From positions 1-37,717 of the forward strand of contig JAQWLN010000243.1 of the NCBI GenBank assembly GCA_029247265.1: 37,717 nt of DNA, read 5' to 3'. Source of the stretch: Fuerstiella sp. (GTDB lineage: Bacteria > Planctomycetota > Planctomycetia > Planctomycetales > Planctomycetaceae). Shown piece by piece: positions 8,819 to 16,391 of this stretch. The notes under the pieces are model-generated. The model saw only the letters and a list, made by a program, of their open reading frames with translations, had not been told where the DNA came from and made no database searches. A program made the position numbers and the translations under genes. Every line of letters starts with the position of its first letter. Within the stretch, counting starts at the first letter, position 1.

Positions 8819-9538
8819 TCAGGACTCATCCGGTGGAACACATGAAAACTCGGACACCAGGTGGAAATCGGCGGCGATGGCCATGGCGAGCGTTTCCGGT
8901 AGAAGGCGTTCGAAATCATCTGGCTTGAAGTGATTACTCAAGTCCGTCACACCCGGAATCTCAGGTGTGAAGCGGGACGCTTGCAACAGCACACTGCCGT
9001 GTTGCAGCACCTTTCCTTTGCGGCGACGCTGAGCACTGCCGACGATCTTGTGACCTGCCAAAACGACGTCACGCGGGTCGGAGCGAAGAAAACAGAGAAA
9101 CGGATCCGTCCCGTTAATGGCATCTGTTTGCATTTGCCCTGCCTCATGCCTCATGCAGCATTCAGCTCCGCACAGAGCCAGCAGCTCGATGATTGCCTGA
9201 TGAATGGTGTTATATAAGGATGTCGGGGTATGGGACACGGGGTGTGTAGATGGAACAACACACGAGTACGTGATCTCACGATCATGGAGAATTGCCCCAC
9301 CACCCGTGAGACGCTGAACAATCGGACACGATGCCAGCCGGGGATCGATCGCTTGTGTTGCGTTCTGAAAATAGCCAAGAGTCACCGTTGGTTCGAGCCA
9401 GGAATAGACTCTCATGAACGAACGATCCGGGACATCCGCAACGTGCTCAAGCAGCCATTCGTCAATGGCCATATTTTGCTGGCCGCACCGCGGAGCGTTA
9501 TCGACAATCACGTCGCAGAGAGGCAGTCCAGAAACCAT
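8819..9538 (-). CDS. LipM/LplA-family octanoyl or lipoate transferase
   Basis: 239 aa from the ATG at 9538, which has a GGG-containing SD six bases upstream; a TTG at 9601 would add 21 residues unlike the family. The BPL/LplA/LipB catalytic fold is shown by MAIDEWLL, the lipoate-binding RLTGGGAILHD (~76-86) and the lysine motif GHKIVGSAQRR (~162-170) followed by LQHGS. A Cys in the segment DPFLCF (about residue 149) falls where LipM-type octanoyltransferases have their catalytic Cys. The enzyme would move octanoyl or lipoyl groups onto E2 or GcvH proteins. I favour octanoyltransferase (LipM) over lipoate ligase. It is 118 bp downstream of rpiB on the same strand. Confidence 0.85.
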   Translation of the reverse strand: MVSGLPLCDVIVDNAPRCGQQNMAIDEWLLEHVADVPDRSFMRVYSWLEPTVTLGYFQNATQAIDPRLASCPIVQRLTGGGAILHDREITYSCVVPSTHPVSHTPTSLYNTIHQAIIELLALCGAECCMRHEAGQMQTDAINGTDPFLCFLRSDPRDVVLAGHKIVGSAQRRRKGKVLQHGSVLLQASRFTPEIPGVTDLSNHFKPDDFERLLPETLAMAIAADFHLVSEFSCVPPDES

Positions 9539-9656
9539 CGGTAACCCTGCCTCTGATAAATCGCCGGGGCCCGGCAACTGTTCACCTGACAAACCACGCA
9601 AATCCGCCTGCTACTGAGATGGGTGCCGTTTTCGCCAGCTTCGAGGCCCGTTCGTG

Positions 9657-10100
9657 TTAACTTGAAGATTCGAACGTCGTAATCTTTTCCAGTCGGCGAA
9701 TGTGACGCCCCGCTTCAAATTCAGTCGTCAGCCAGATCTGAATAATCTGATCTGCTAACTGATCGCTGAGCTGATCAGCCGAAAGACAAACTACGTTCGC
9801 ATCATTGTGCAGACGGCTGAGCTCAGCCGTAACACTGTCATTGCAGTTTGCTGCTCGCACGCCTGCAAATTTATTTGCAGCGATACACATACCTATGCCG
9901 GTGCCGCAGATGAGGACCCCTCGGTCAACTTCATTTGTAGCAACGGACGTTGCCACCCGTGACGCATAGTCCGGGTAATCGACGCTTTCACTGGAATCGG
10001 GCCCGAAGTCCCGAACGGTGTGCTCCAGACTCTTAATCAACTGAATCAGTCGATTCTTCATCTGAACCCCCCTGTGATCGCTGGCAATTCCTATTTTCAT
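9657..10100 (-). CDS. rpiB: Ribose 5-phosphate isomerase B (RpiB/LacAB family)
   Basis: 147 aa, the family's usual length. RpiB interconverts ribose 5-phosphate and ribulose 5-phosphate in the pentose phosphate pathway. The start MKIGIASDHRG carries the substrate-binding Asp-His. The catalytic Cys is in GVLICGTGIGM, followed by AANKFAGVRAA and the HNDANVVCLSA motif, all diagnostic. Its ATG overlaps the stop of the upstream phosphatase gene as TAATG, which implies translational coupling. LMW phosphatase-rpiB pairs are also seen in Firmicutes (ywlE-ywlF). Confidence 0.96.
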   Translation of the reverse strand: MKIGIASDHRGVQMKNRLIQLIKSLEHTVRDFGPDSSESVDYPDYASRVATSVATNEVDRGVLICGTGIGMCIAANKFAGVRAANCNDSVTAELSRLHNDANVVCLSADQLSDQLADQIIQIWLTTEFEAGRHIRRLEKITTFESSS

Positions 10101-10576
10101 TATACTTCAGCGTCTTTCCGGATTAATTCGTCAAATATCGACCGCAGACAGTCAGAAATCTCACTCGCACATTGCTGGTAATCTTCAGTTCCTCCACCAA
10201 TCGGATCAGAGACCCCGAAGCCGTCTTCACGCAATAGTCTCATACGCGATGCCAAGTCAGGTCTCGCGTTGTGCAATACGCTCAGATGCCCAGGAGTCAT
10301 CGCCAGAACCATATCCGACTTCGCCAGCATGTCTTCCGTAACCTGCTGACTAAGGTGTTGCGACAGGTCGATTCCTTTATGTTTCAAAATCTGAATGGCT
10401 TCGCGGGAAGCCGGTGCACTATCAGCCGCAGCGACCCCCGCCGATAGCACATCAACGTTATGCTTACGCAGCTCGTCTTCTGTACAGCCCCAATGCTGGC
10501 AGGCCAAATGTCGAAACATCGCTTCCGCCATCGGGCTTCGGCAAGTGTTTCCTGTACACACAAAGAGAATTCGCAA
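10100..10576 (-). CDS. Low-molecular-weight phosphatase, YwlE-like
   Basis: 158 aa from a TTG at 10576, with GGAG about 11 bases upstream; this places the P-loop at the very N-terminus as in all family members. The same frame is open to 10750, but the extra 58 residues look unlike any known domain. The P-loop CTGNTCRSPMAE fits C-x5-R-S, with a Thr at the position that in YwlE favours phosphoarginine over phosphotyrosine. The general-acid Asp is probably the one in VSDPIGGG. It should dephosphorylate protein arginine or tyrosine; the substrate is unknown. No McsB kinase gene is in the window. It is coupled to rpiB by TAATG. Confidence 0.9.
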   Translation of the reverse strand: MRILFVCTGNTCRSPMAEAMFRHLACQHWGCTEDELRKHNVDVLSAGVAAADSAPASREAIQILKHKGIDLSQHLSQQVTEDMLAKSDMVLAMTPGHLSVLHNARPDLASRMRLLREDGFGVSDPIGGGTEDYQQCASEISDCLRSIFDELIRKDAEV

Positions 10577-11133
10577 GAAACTCAAATCTCCATCCCGCTG
10601 CCGGCCGTCAGCCTGCTCCTGATGAACGTTCGTGCAAGCCAATGCGATCAACCACACCGAGCAATTGGGAATTCCCTGGTGGGACAGAACTCCACACGAA
10701 CCAATTAACTTTGGCCCGCAGCGGAAGGCAGCCCCCAGCGTCAAACCCAAAGGTAAATCTGCGTTGGTAACAGCATTTGCTACTTATTAACGCCTATGAT
10801 GGCTGCACAGCATCAAAATCTCAAGTGCCTGAAGTGTCCGATCCGGGAATTTACACCGCACCGAACTTCCCCCCAGCCCTGAAAAACTGCCCATAACCAC
10901 TTTATTAACAAGTATTTGTGACGCAACACATCCTTCACAACAGGTCCTGACTGGAACCGTCGAAAGTCAATTCGGTGATAGCTCGCCGTGCCGTACAAAC
11001 GAGTCAACCGTTAATCACTACTGGTTAAATCGAGACGGTAACGAATCTTTCGCCGGACGGTTGCAAACTTTGGGGAAAACCTCATTCTGACGCACCCACG
11101 AATCATCCCCAAGGCACCACTGAGTCAAGTGAC
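10577..11133. other. Divergent intergenic region
   Basis: 557 bp between the minus-strand phosphatase gene and the plus-strand methyltransferase. The first ~170 bp continue the phosphatase frame without a convincing domain. The rest has only short ORFs without ribosome-binding sites. No strong -35/-10 pair was found on either strand, though promoters for both directions should be here. Confidence 0.4.
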
Positions 11134-11853
11134 GTGAAATCTACAGTTTCAAAATGGAAACGGGCTGCCAAGAGCCGCGTGCGGAACATCGCCGAATTCG
11201 GTGGTATCCGTCGAAAGCCACTGAATCAATATCAGGATAGCGTCAGGCGATTATATGACGGTCCTCAAGGAGCCATGCTTCATCTCAGCAGTTTTTTTTC
11301 GCTGCATGAGCCGTTGATGGGACAGTTGTTCAAGTCCCGCCGATTCGACGCATCACGGTTCGATCGTATCCTGGACGTCGGCTCGGGGGCCGGGCAGATT
11401 ATTCGCCATCTTCTCGAAACAGCCCAACCGGATGCCGAAATTGTTGGATTTGATCTGTCCTATGAAATGCTCAAGCGTGCTCGGGAACGCCTGCAGTCTG
11501 ACCGACCTGCGTTTGTGGCCGCCGACATGCTGGAGATGCCGTTCCGAGACAACACATTCGACTGTATTACGTGCGGTTATGTGCTGGAACACATCCCGGA
11601 CCCGTTTCCCGGGCTGTCAGAGTTCGCCAGAGTTCTGAAGCCGGGCGGCACGGCGTTATTACTGGTCACTGAAAACTCGTTTTCCGGCCTAGTGACAAGT
11701 CACACCTGGAAATGCCGCACCTTCTCACGACGAGAATTGCGCGAAGCCTGCCAAAATGTGGGCCTGAGCTGGCACCGCGAACTGTGGTTCACGCGTTTTC
11801 ACGAAATGCTGAAGCTGGGTGGAATTCTTGTTGAGGTCGTGAAAGAAGGTTGA
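11134..11853 (+). CDS. Class I SAM-dependent methyltransferase
   Basis: 239 aa starting at GTG 11134. It has a basic N-terminal stretch (STVSKWKRAAKSRVRNI), then a Rossmann methyltransferase domain: motif I ILDVGSGAGQ (~72-81), the acidic ribose-binding end of beta 2 (IVGFDLS), AADMLEMPF (motif II region), CGYVLEHIPDP (motif III) and VLKPGGTALLL. This order matches the Methyltransf_11/UbiE-like family. The acceptor could be a lipid, quinone or natural product; the sequence does not say. It stands alone on the plus strand, and a long-looped inverted repeat after the stop could terminate it. Family confidence is high, substrate unknown. Confidence 0.88.
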   Translation: MKSTVSKWKRAAKSRVRNIAEFGGIRRKPLNQYQDSVRRLYDGPQGAMLHLSSFFSLHEPLMGQLFKSRRFDASRFDRILDVGSGAGQIIRHLLETAQPDAEIVGFDLSYEMLKRARERLQSDRPAFVAADMLEMPFRDNTFDCITCGYVLEHIPDPFPGLSEFARVLKPGGTALLLVTENSFSGLVTSHTWKCRTFSRRELREACQNVGLSWHRELWFTRFHEMLKLGGILVEVVKEG

Positions 11854-11883
11854 GTCGACTGTCAGCAACTCTCCCAATTGACA

Positions 11884-11921
11884 GGCAGCGGGGCTCACTA
11901 ATCAACCTTCCTGCCGCTGCC
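11884..11921. terminator. Inverted repeat between convergent methyltransferase and SDR genes
   Basis: GGCAGCGG (11884-11891) and CCGCTGCC (11914-11921) form a perfect 8-bp stem with a 22-nt loop, followed on the plus strand by GTTTATT. It could terminate the methyltransferase transcript and, read the other way, the dehydrogenase transcript. The long loop lowers confidence. Confidence 0.4.
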
Positions 11922-11989
11922 GTTTATTCCGGGACTGTCAATGACCGACCATTATCGGCGGCAGTCAACTGCAGGATGAACGGGACTGC

Positions 11990-12604
11990 CTACTTCGCCC
12001 ATTCGGAAGCAGAAGCGTAAATCTCGGCGCCGGAACCGAAGCAGCTTTGCAGCATTCTTGTGTTGATCACTCCGGGATTCAACGGCACCGCTGCCATACC
12101 AGCAGGAAGTTCTTCGGCCAGTGCCTGGGTTAACCCTTCGACGGCCCACTTCGATGCGCAGTACGGTGCGACCTGTGCTGAGACGGAACGTCCCCAGCCG
12201 CTGCTGAAATTTACAATCACTCCCGATCGCTGATCGATCATCGCCGGCACGAAATGACGAATAGCGTTTGCGGTGCCGTTAATATTGACGGTCGTCAGTC
12301 GGTCGAATTGCTCTGCCGATATCTCCCACAGCGAAGCGTTCGCGTTGATCACGGCCGCGTTGTTGACCAGGATATCCGGAGCCGGGTACAGACTCAAAAT
12401 CTCCTGTGACCAATCGGCGACGTCAGTATCGACTGCGACGTCGACGACATCAAAACGATGCGGCTTTCCGACCGCGGTCTGCAGCTCCGCAAGTTCCGCA
12501 GCAGAACGGCTACACCCGATGACTGTGCATCCAGCCTCCGCGAAACCCATAGACATCGCTCGTCCGAGCCCGCGTGAAACTGCCGTAATCACGACTGTTG
12601 GCAT
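11990..12604 (-). CDS. Short-chain dehydrogenase/reductase, cut by an in-frame TAG
   Basis: 204 aa from ATG 12604, which has AGGAG six bases upstream (an in-frame ATG at 12625 is weaker). This is the classical SDR fold: NAD(P)-binding ITAVSRGLGRAM near the N-terminus, LVNNAAVIN (NNAG-like), VNFSSGWG with the catalytic Ser and YCASK with Tyr and Lys. The first Gly of the usual T-G-x-x-x-G-x-G is Ala here. The TAG at 11990-11992 ends the frame after EWAK, but the same frame continues for 21 sense codons (AVPFILQLTAADNGRSLTVPE) to a TAA at 11924, and these read like the normal SDR C-terminus. So the gene is probably a fresh nonsense mutant, or the TAG is a sequencing error. The substrate is unknown. 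Confidence 0.82.
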   Translation of the reverse strand: MPTVVITAVSRGLGRAMSMGFAEAGCTVIGCSRSAAELAELQTAVGKPHRFDVVDVAVDTDVADWSQEILSLYPAPDILVNNAAVINANASLWEISAEQFDRLTTVNINGTANAIRHFVPAMIDQRSGVIVNFSSGWGRSVSAQVAPYCASKWAVEGLTQALAEELPAGMAAVPLNPGVINTRMLQSCFGSGAEIYASASEWAK

Positions 12605-12903
12605 TCCACGCTCCTGGCTGCTCATTCTTTTGCGCGGACCGGCATTTTCGTGAAATCACCGTTCAGCCCTGGTGTAGAAGATTGATGCGCCGACAAGGCC
12701 GATCACATTCTGACGCACCTGAATGTGATTCCCACATGCAGCCACGATATAACCGCTGGTGCCGTTTAGACTTGTGTACAGCAGAGCAGTCGCACTCTTT
12801 CTGAACAAAACGACTGATCCGCAAACAGACATTCTTCGTATTCTCGTGACGGAAACAACGAGGGCCGGAAAAGGCCATTGGAACCGCACTGGAGAACAGA
12901 ATA

Positions 12904-13647
12904 ATGAAAGTACCTCCCGGTTGGGAAATGCCACGCGAGATTCGAGCTCGACTCGGTGACCGATTCGGTCGTCAACGAGAAATCGAAGCCGACGGACACC
13001 TGTTCCTTGTACTGCATAAGGTGCCAGCCAAAGGAACCAGCCAGCGTGAAAGTGTGTTCTTCTGGCGCAGCCCCGCTGGCGAATGGCGGTCGACAGATCG
13101 CGGTCAGCCACGATCGGCGCTGCAGCAACTGGTCGATTCGTATGAGTCCGCCGTCAACCAACTCAGCGAGAAACATGAATCGTCCAGTACTGCCGCAGAA
13201 AGATTCGCTGTCCTGGAACAAATCGGCCCATTGAATCGAGCACTAAGAAATCTTGCAGACACTCTACAGAGAGCCCGAGACGCGGTAGACGACGTCGAAG
13301 CAAAACGTGACATTCAATTGTTTGCAGACCATGCCGGTGATGTCGCGCGAACCTGCGAACTGCTTCAGGCCGATGCAAGCAACTCGCTCGACTTCCACAT
13401 CGCTCGGCAGGGTGAAATTCAGGCCACTCATTCTCGTGAAACAGAACGAGCGGGACATCGACTGAATGTCATGGCCGCTATTTTTCTGCCGCTGACGGCC
13501 GTTTCCAGCGTGTTCGGTATGAACCTGCATAGCGGACTGGAAAACTCACCTCCGTGGATGTTCTGGTTGATTCTCGGTGGCAGCTTCAGCGTCGGTCTGT
13601 TGGTGAGCGAGGTGCTGCTTGCCGTAAAACTCAGAGGACGGATTTAG
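12904..13647 (+). CDS. CorA-like protein with GMN motif
   Basis: 247 aa; the ATG has GGAG nine bases upstream. The last ~60 residues match the CorA Mg2+ channel pore: TM1 (~188-206, LNVMAAIFLPLTAVSSVFGMNL) ending in the signature GMN (205-207), a short loop (HSGLENSPPW) and TM2 (~219-241), then a basic C-terminus. Residues ~70-185 form a long helical/coiled-coil region like the CorA stalk. The N-terminal cytoplasmic domain is much shorter than in CorA (~315-aa proteins) and was not recognised. It probably forms a membrane oligomer that transports or binds divalent cations, but the reduced sensor domain makes the function uncertain. It is a single gene, and its stop lies inside a tandem repeat. 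Confidence 0.8.
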   Translation: MKVPPGWEMPREIRARLGDRFGRQREIEADGHLFLVLHKVPAKGTSQRESVFFWRSPAGEWRSTDRGQPRSALQQLVDSYESAVNQLSEKHESSSTAAERFAVLEQIGPLNRALRNLADTLQRARDAVDDVEAKRDIQLFADHAGDVARTCELLQADASNSLDFHIARQGEIQATHSRETERAGHRLNVMAAIFLPLTAVSSVFGMNLHSGLENSPPWMFWLILGGSFSVGLLVSEVLLAVKLRGRI

Positions 13648-13691
13648 ACCGTGTTATTCACGTAAAACAGACCGTGTTATTCACGTAAAAC
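13646..13691. repeat. Two tandem copies of a 23-bp unit over a stop codon
   Basis: The unit at 13646-13668, containing GACCGTGTTATTCACG, is repeated exactly at 13669-13691. The first copy begins inside the TAG stop of the CorA-like gene. Each copy can form a 4-bp hairpin, CGTG-TTATT-CACG. It looks like a recent slippage duplication and may affect the mRNA 3' end. Confidence 0.9.
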
Positions 13692-13867
13692 GTCTCAGAA
13701 ACTTCCGCTGGCAAATGCGCCGAGGAAAAACATTGAGAAGAACCTGGCGGTATCCACCAAAAGGAACCTGAGCTGCGAATTCGCTTGTGAAAATTGGATG
13801 AAGAAGGCAACATAGATAGATCGGGACAGGCATGACCTGTTCGTCGGAGACCGTGCGGGGCCGGAAC

Positions 13868-14224
13868 ATGTCACCCGAACAGGTTGTATTGAAAATAAAG
13901 AGTGGCCCGCATGCGGGCCGGTCATTTACGTTTACCGGGCCGGATTCCCTGCTGCTCGGCCGCTCTTCCAGGGCACATGTCCGCATTGATGGCGATCAGC
14001 ACATATCACGGAATCATTGCCTGATTGAGGTGCAGCCTCCAAAGTGCCACATTGTTGACCTCGATAGTGCCAACGGAACCTACGTCAATGAAGAACGTGT
14101 CGCCGACCGGTGGCTGAATGACGGCGACACTATTCGCCGCGGCGAAACACAAATTGCAGTACACCTGGAAAACAGTGTTGCCGTGCCACGGCAGTCGACT
14201 GTATATCGCGATGGAGTTTGTTGA
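13868..14224 (+). pseudogene. FHA half of a broken FHA-Ser/Thr kinase gene
   Basis: From ATG 13868 (an alternative ATG lies at 13832) the frame encodes a full FHA domain: GPHAGRSFTF, LLLGRSSRAHVRI, SRNHC and the D-S-A-N-G-T-Y-V-N-E turn, ending near IAVHLENSV. It then reads out of frame (VPRQSTVYRDGVC) to a stop at 14222-14224. The C-lobe of a protein kinase begins at ~14200 in the next frame. In intact FHA-kinases of planctomycetes a complete kinase domain would follow. The FHA piece might still be made as a small soluble phosphothreonine reader. Confidence 0.75.
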
Positions 14225-14792
14225 TGCGATCGATCTGGAAGATGTGCTGAAGCCACTGTCACTGAAGCGACGAACGCGTGTGGTGCTTGGCCTGATGCGG
14301 CAGATTCTGGATGGGCTGGCATACGCGCACGGCAGGGATCTGGTGCACCGGGATATCAAGCCGCGAAACCCTCTGGTCTCCAGGGATGACGGCAAACTGA
14401 ATGCCAGACTCGCGGATTTTGGACTGGCGAAGAACTTCGCTGACGCCGGAATGAGTCAGATCAGCAGCGAACACGAAATCAAGGGGACACTGTCTTACAT
14501 CGCGCCGGAACAAATAGTGAACTGTCGCTATGCAAAACCGTCAGCCGACATCTTCTCTGTCGGTGCCACGATGTACACGCTGATTTCCGGAAAGACCATC
14601 TACAACCTGTCTGACCACGAAACGCCAATTGCCGCCATTTTGAACGAAGGCCCGGTCCCTTTGTGCGTACGCGCTCCGGACCTGCCACGTTCTGTTTCGA
14701 AGATCGTTGACAAGGCGTTGGCTGCCGAGCCGGGGGACCGTTTCGAATCGGCCGAACAGATGCGACGTTCGATTGAAAAGTTGCTTCGATAG
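14211..14792 (+). pseudogene. Ser/Thr protein kinase fragment lacking the N-lobe
   Basis: From ATG 14211 the frame encodes the C-lobe of a Hanks-type kinase: hinge (MEFVDAIDLEDVL), catalytic loop LVHRDIKPRN, Mg-binding ADFGLAK, activation-segment end SYIAPEQ, F-helix Asp in PSADIFSVG, and the family-typical terminal CLAxxPxxRFxSAxxM-like stretch (ALAAEPGDRFESAEQM). The Gly-rich loop, the VAIK lysine and the helix-C Glu are absent: only ~10 bases separate the end of the FHA coding sequence from the hinge. A deletion of roughly 250-300 bp that also shifted the frame explains this. The frame is open back to 14118, but its first codons are antisense-like to the FHA frame. It is not expected to phosphorylate anything. 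Confidence 0.8.
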
Positions 14793-14899
14793 CCTGGTCG
14801 ACGCGGTGCATAAAGTCCGCTTCGGTTGAACGTTTCCGACGGTGGCGTTACACCACCTGCTTCCAAATTCAGTTGTAACGCCGTGGAATCCTTTCACAT

Positions 14900-16198
14900 A
14901 TGTGCCAGTCAGGTCCGGTCCCTTCGTCGGAATCCGGGAATTCAACGATATCACGCGGGCGTTCATGGCTGGACGCACTTGGCCCGGGCATTCTGGTCGC
15001 CGCTACCGGCGTTGGCGCCGGAGACCTGGCTGGCGGAGCATTGGCCGGAGCGAGATTAAAGCTTGCGGTGTTGTGGGTCTGCCTGATCGGTGCCGCGTTG
15101 AAGTTTGTCCTGTGCGAAGGCCTGGCGCGGTGGCAGCTGAGTACCGGCACCAGCGTGGCTGATGGAGTTTTCAAAAGCACACACCCCGTCGTCAGGTTTA
15201 CTTTTCTGATTTACGTTGCGGCATGGTCGTTCTGCATTGGCGGGATGCTGATGTCAGCGTGCGGCGAATGTGCTCAGGCCATACTGCCGATCGGTGATCC
15301 GTCATCCGGACGCATTATACATGGCAGTCTTCAGAGTCTCTTCGCCATTCTGCTGGTGCGACTCGGTGGATTCCGACTGTTTGAACGAATGATGACCGTT
15401 TGCATCGGAGTCATGTTCGTCACCGTTGTTTTTGTCGCAGTGCTCAGTGGCCCCGACTGGGCCGATGTGATTCGCGGCCTGCTAATTCCGTCCATACCGC
15501 ACGCTGAGGGAAAAGGAATTCCATGGACACTGACGCTGATGGCCGGAGTCGGCGGCACGTTGACGATGCTGTGTTACGGCAGCTGGATCCGCGAGAAGAG
15601 CAGGGCAGACATGAGTGCCCTGCGAGACTGTCGTGTTGACCTGGCCGCCGGTTATCTGATGACCGCCGCTTTCGGCGTATGCATGGTGATCCTGGGCAGT
15701 CGCCTGCCCGTCGATCAGGGACTGAAAGGCGCCAACCTGATTACTCAGATTTCACGTGACATGCAGCAGCAACTCGGTGAAATCGGGATTGTGGCCGGCT
15801 GGATGTTTCGCATCGGTGCGTGGGGAGCAGTCTTCAGCAGCTTGCTGGGCGTATGGCAAAGTGTTCCGGCGTTGATTTGCGAAATGCTGCCAGAATCGGA
15901 GGAAGTGTCTAACACCAGGATCGATCCAATAACTAATCGTCGTCGCTACAACACAATTCAACTGCTGCTTGGGATCGTACCGGCCTGTTGTCTGCCCTAT
16001 TCCCTGGCGAACGTACAGAAGGTGGCTGGCGTGACAGGCGCACTTTTCCTGCCGATGTTTGCTCTGGCCCTGTTACTGCTTGGCTGCACGGCAACGGGAA
16101 AACAGAGCGGTTTCCGCAACGGCCTGCTGAGCACCAGTGTGCTGATCATCTGCCTGCTGATGTTCGGGTATCTTGCCGCACAACGCTTCCTGCTTTAG
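14900..16198 (+). CDS. Nramp-like divalent metal transporter, divergent
   Basis: 432 aa with about 11 hydrophobic segments. The architecture and the first membrane segment (LDALGPGILVAATGVGAGDLAGGALAGARL) resemble Nramp/MntH proton-coupled metal transporters. The metal-binding DPGN of TM1 is not present: the matching stretch is GVGAGD. The TM6 M-P-H motif region reads GGTLTMLCYGSW. Later segments are typical (WMFRIGAWGAVFSSLLGVWQSVP). Such divergent Nramp relatives are frequent in planctomycetes and related phyla, and their substrate is unclear. It follows the kinase remnant after 107 bp with no visible promoter. I am sure of a membrane transporter of this superfamily, not of manganese or iron as substrate. 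Confidence 0.8.
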   Translation: MCQSGPVPSSESGNSTISRGRSWLDALGPGILVAATGVGAGDLAGGALAGARLKLAVLWVCLIGAALKFVLCEGLARWQLSTGTSVADGVFKSTHPVVRFTFLIYVAAWSFCIGGMLMSACGECAQAILPIGDPSSGRIIHGSLQSLFAILLVRLGGFRLFERMMTVCIGVMFVTVVFVAVLSGPDWADVIRGLLIPSIPHAEGKGIPWTLTLMAGVGGTLTMLCYGSWIREKSRADMSALRDCRVDLAAGYLMTAAFGVCMVILGSRLPVDQGLKGANLITQISRDMQQQLGEIGIVAGWMFRIGAWGAVFSSLLGVWQSVPALICEMLPESEEVSNTRIDPITNRRRYNTIQLLLGIVPACCLPYSLANVQKVAGVTGALFLPMFALALLLLGCTATGKQSGFRNGLLSTSVLIICLLMFGYLAAQRFLL

Positions 16199-16281
16199 AG
16201 CAGCGGCTGAATTAGGCCGGCAGATATCTGCAGCGTTCGACGCACGACTGAAGGCAATCTCGATCGGAATCAGGTCCGGGC

Positions 16282-16298
16282 GGCAGGACGAGGCTGCC
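16282..16298 (+). terminator. Weak hairpin between convergent genes
   Basis: GGCAG and CTGCC (5-bp stem, 7-nt loop) are followed by ATTTT on the plus strand, 84 bp after the Nramp-like stop. It is a weak candidate terminator. Confidence 0.25.
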
Positions 16299-16391
16299 AT
16301 TTTAGAAAGGTGATACTGGAACTGTGAGCGCATCAAGTCAGTCTTCCCGTACAGACTGAAGCCATCGAATTTGGGTGGCCGCCAACCGGGG

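Noticed and set aside
7546..14224. Two FHA genes as one signalling system
   Set aside because: They are more than 5 kb apart, on opposite strands, and the second belongs to a broken kinase gene; nothing links them.
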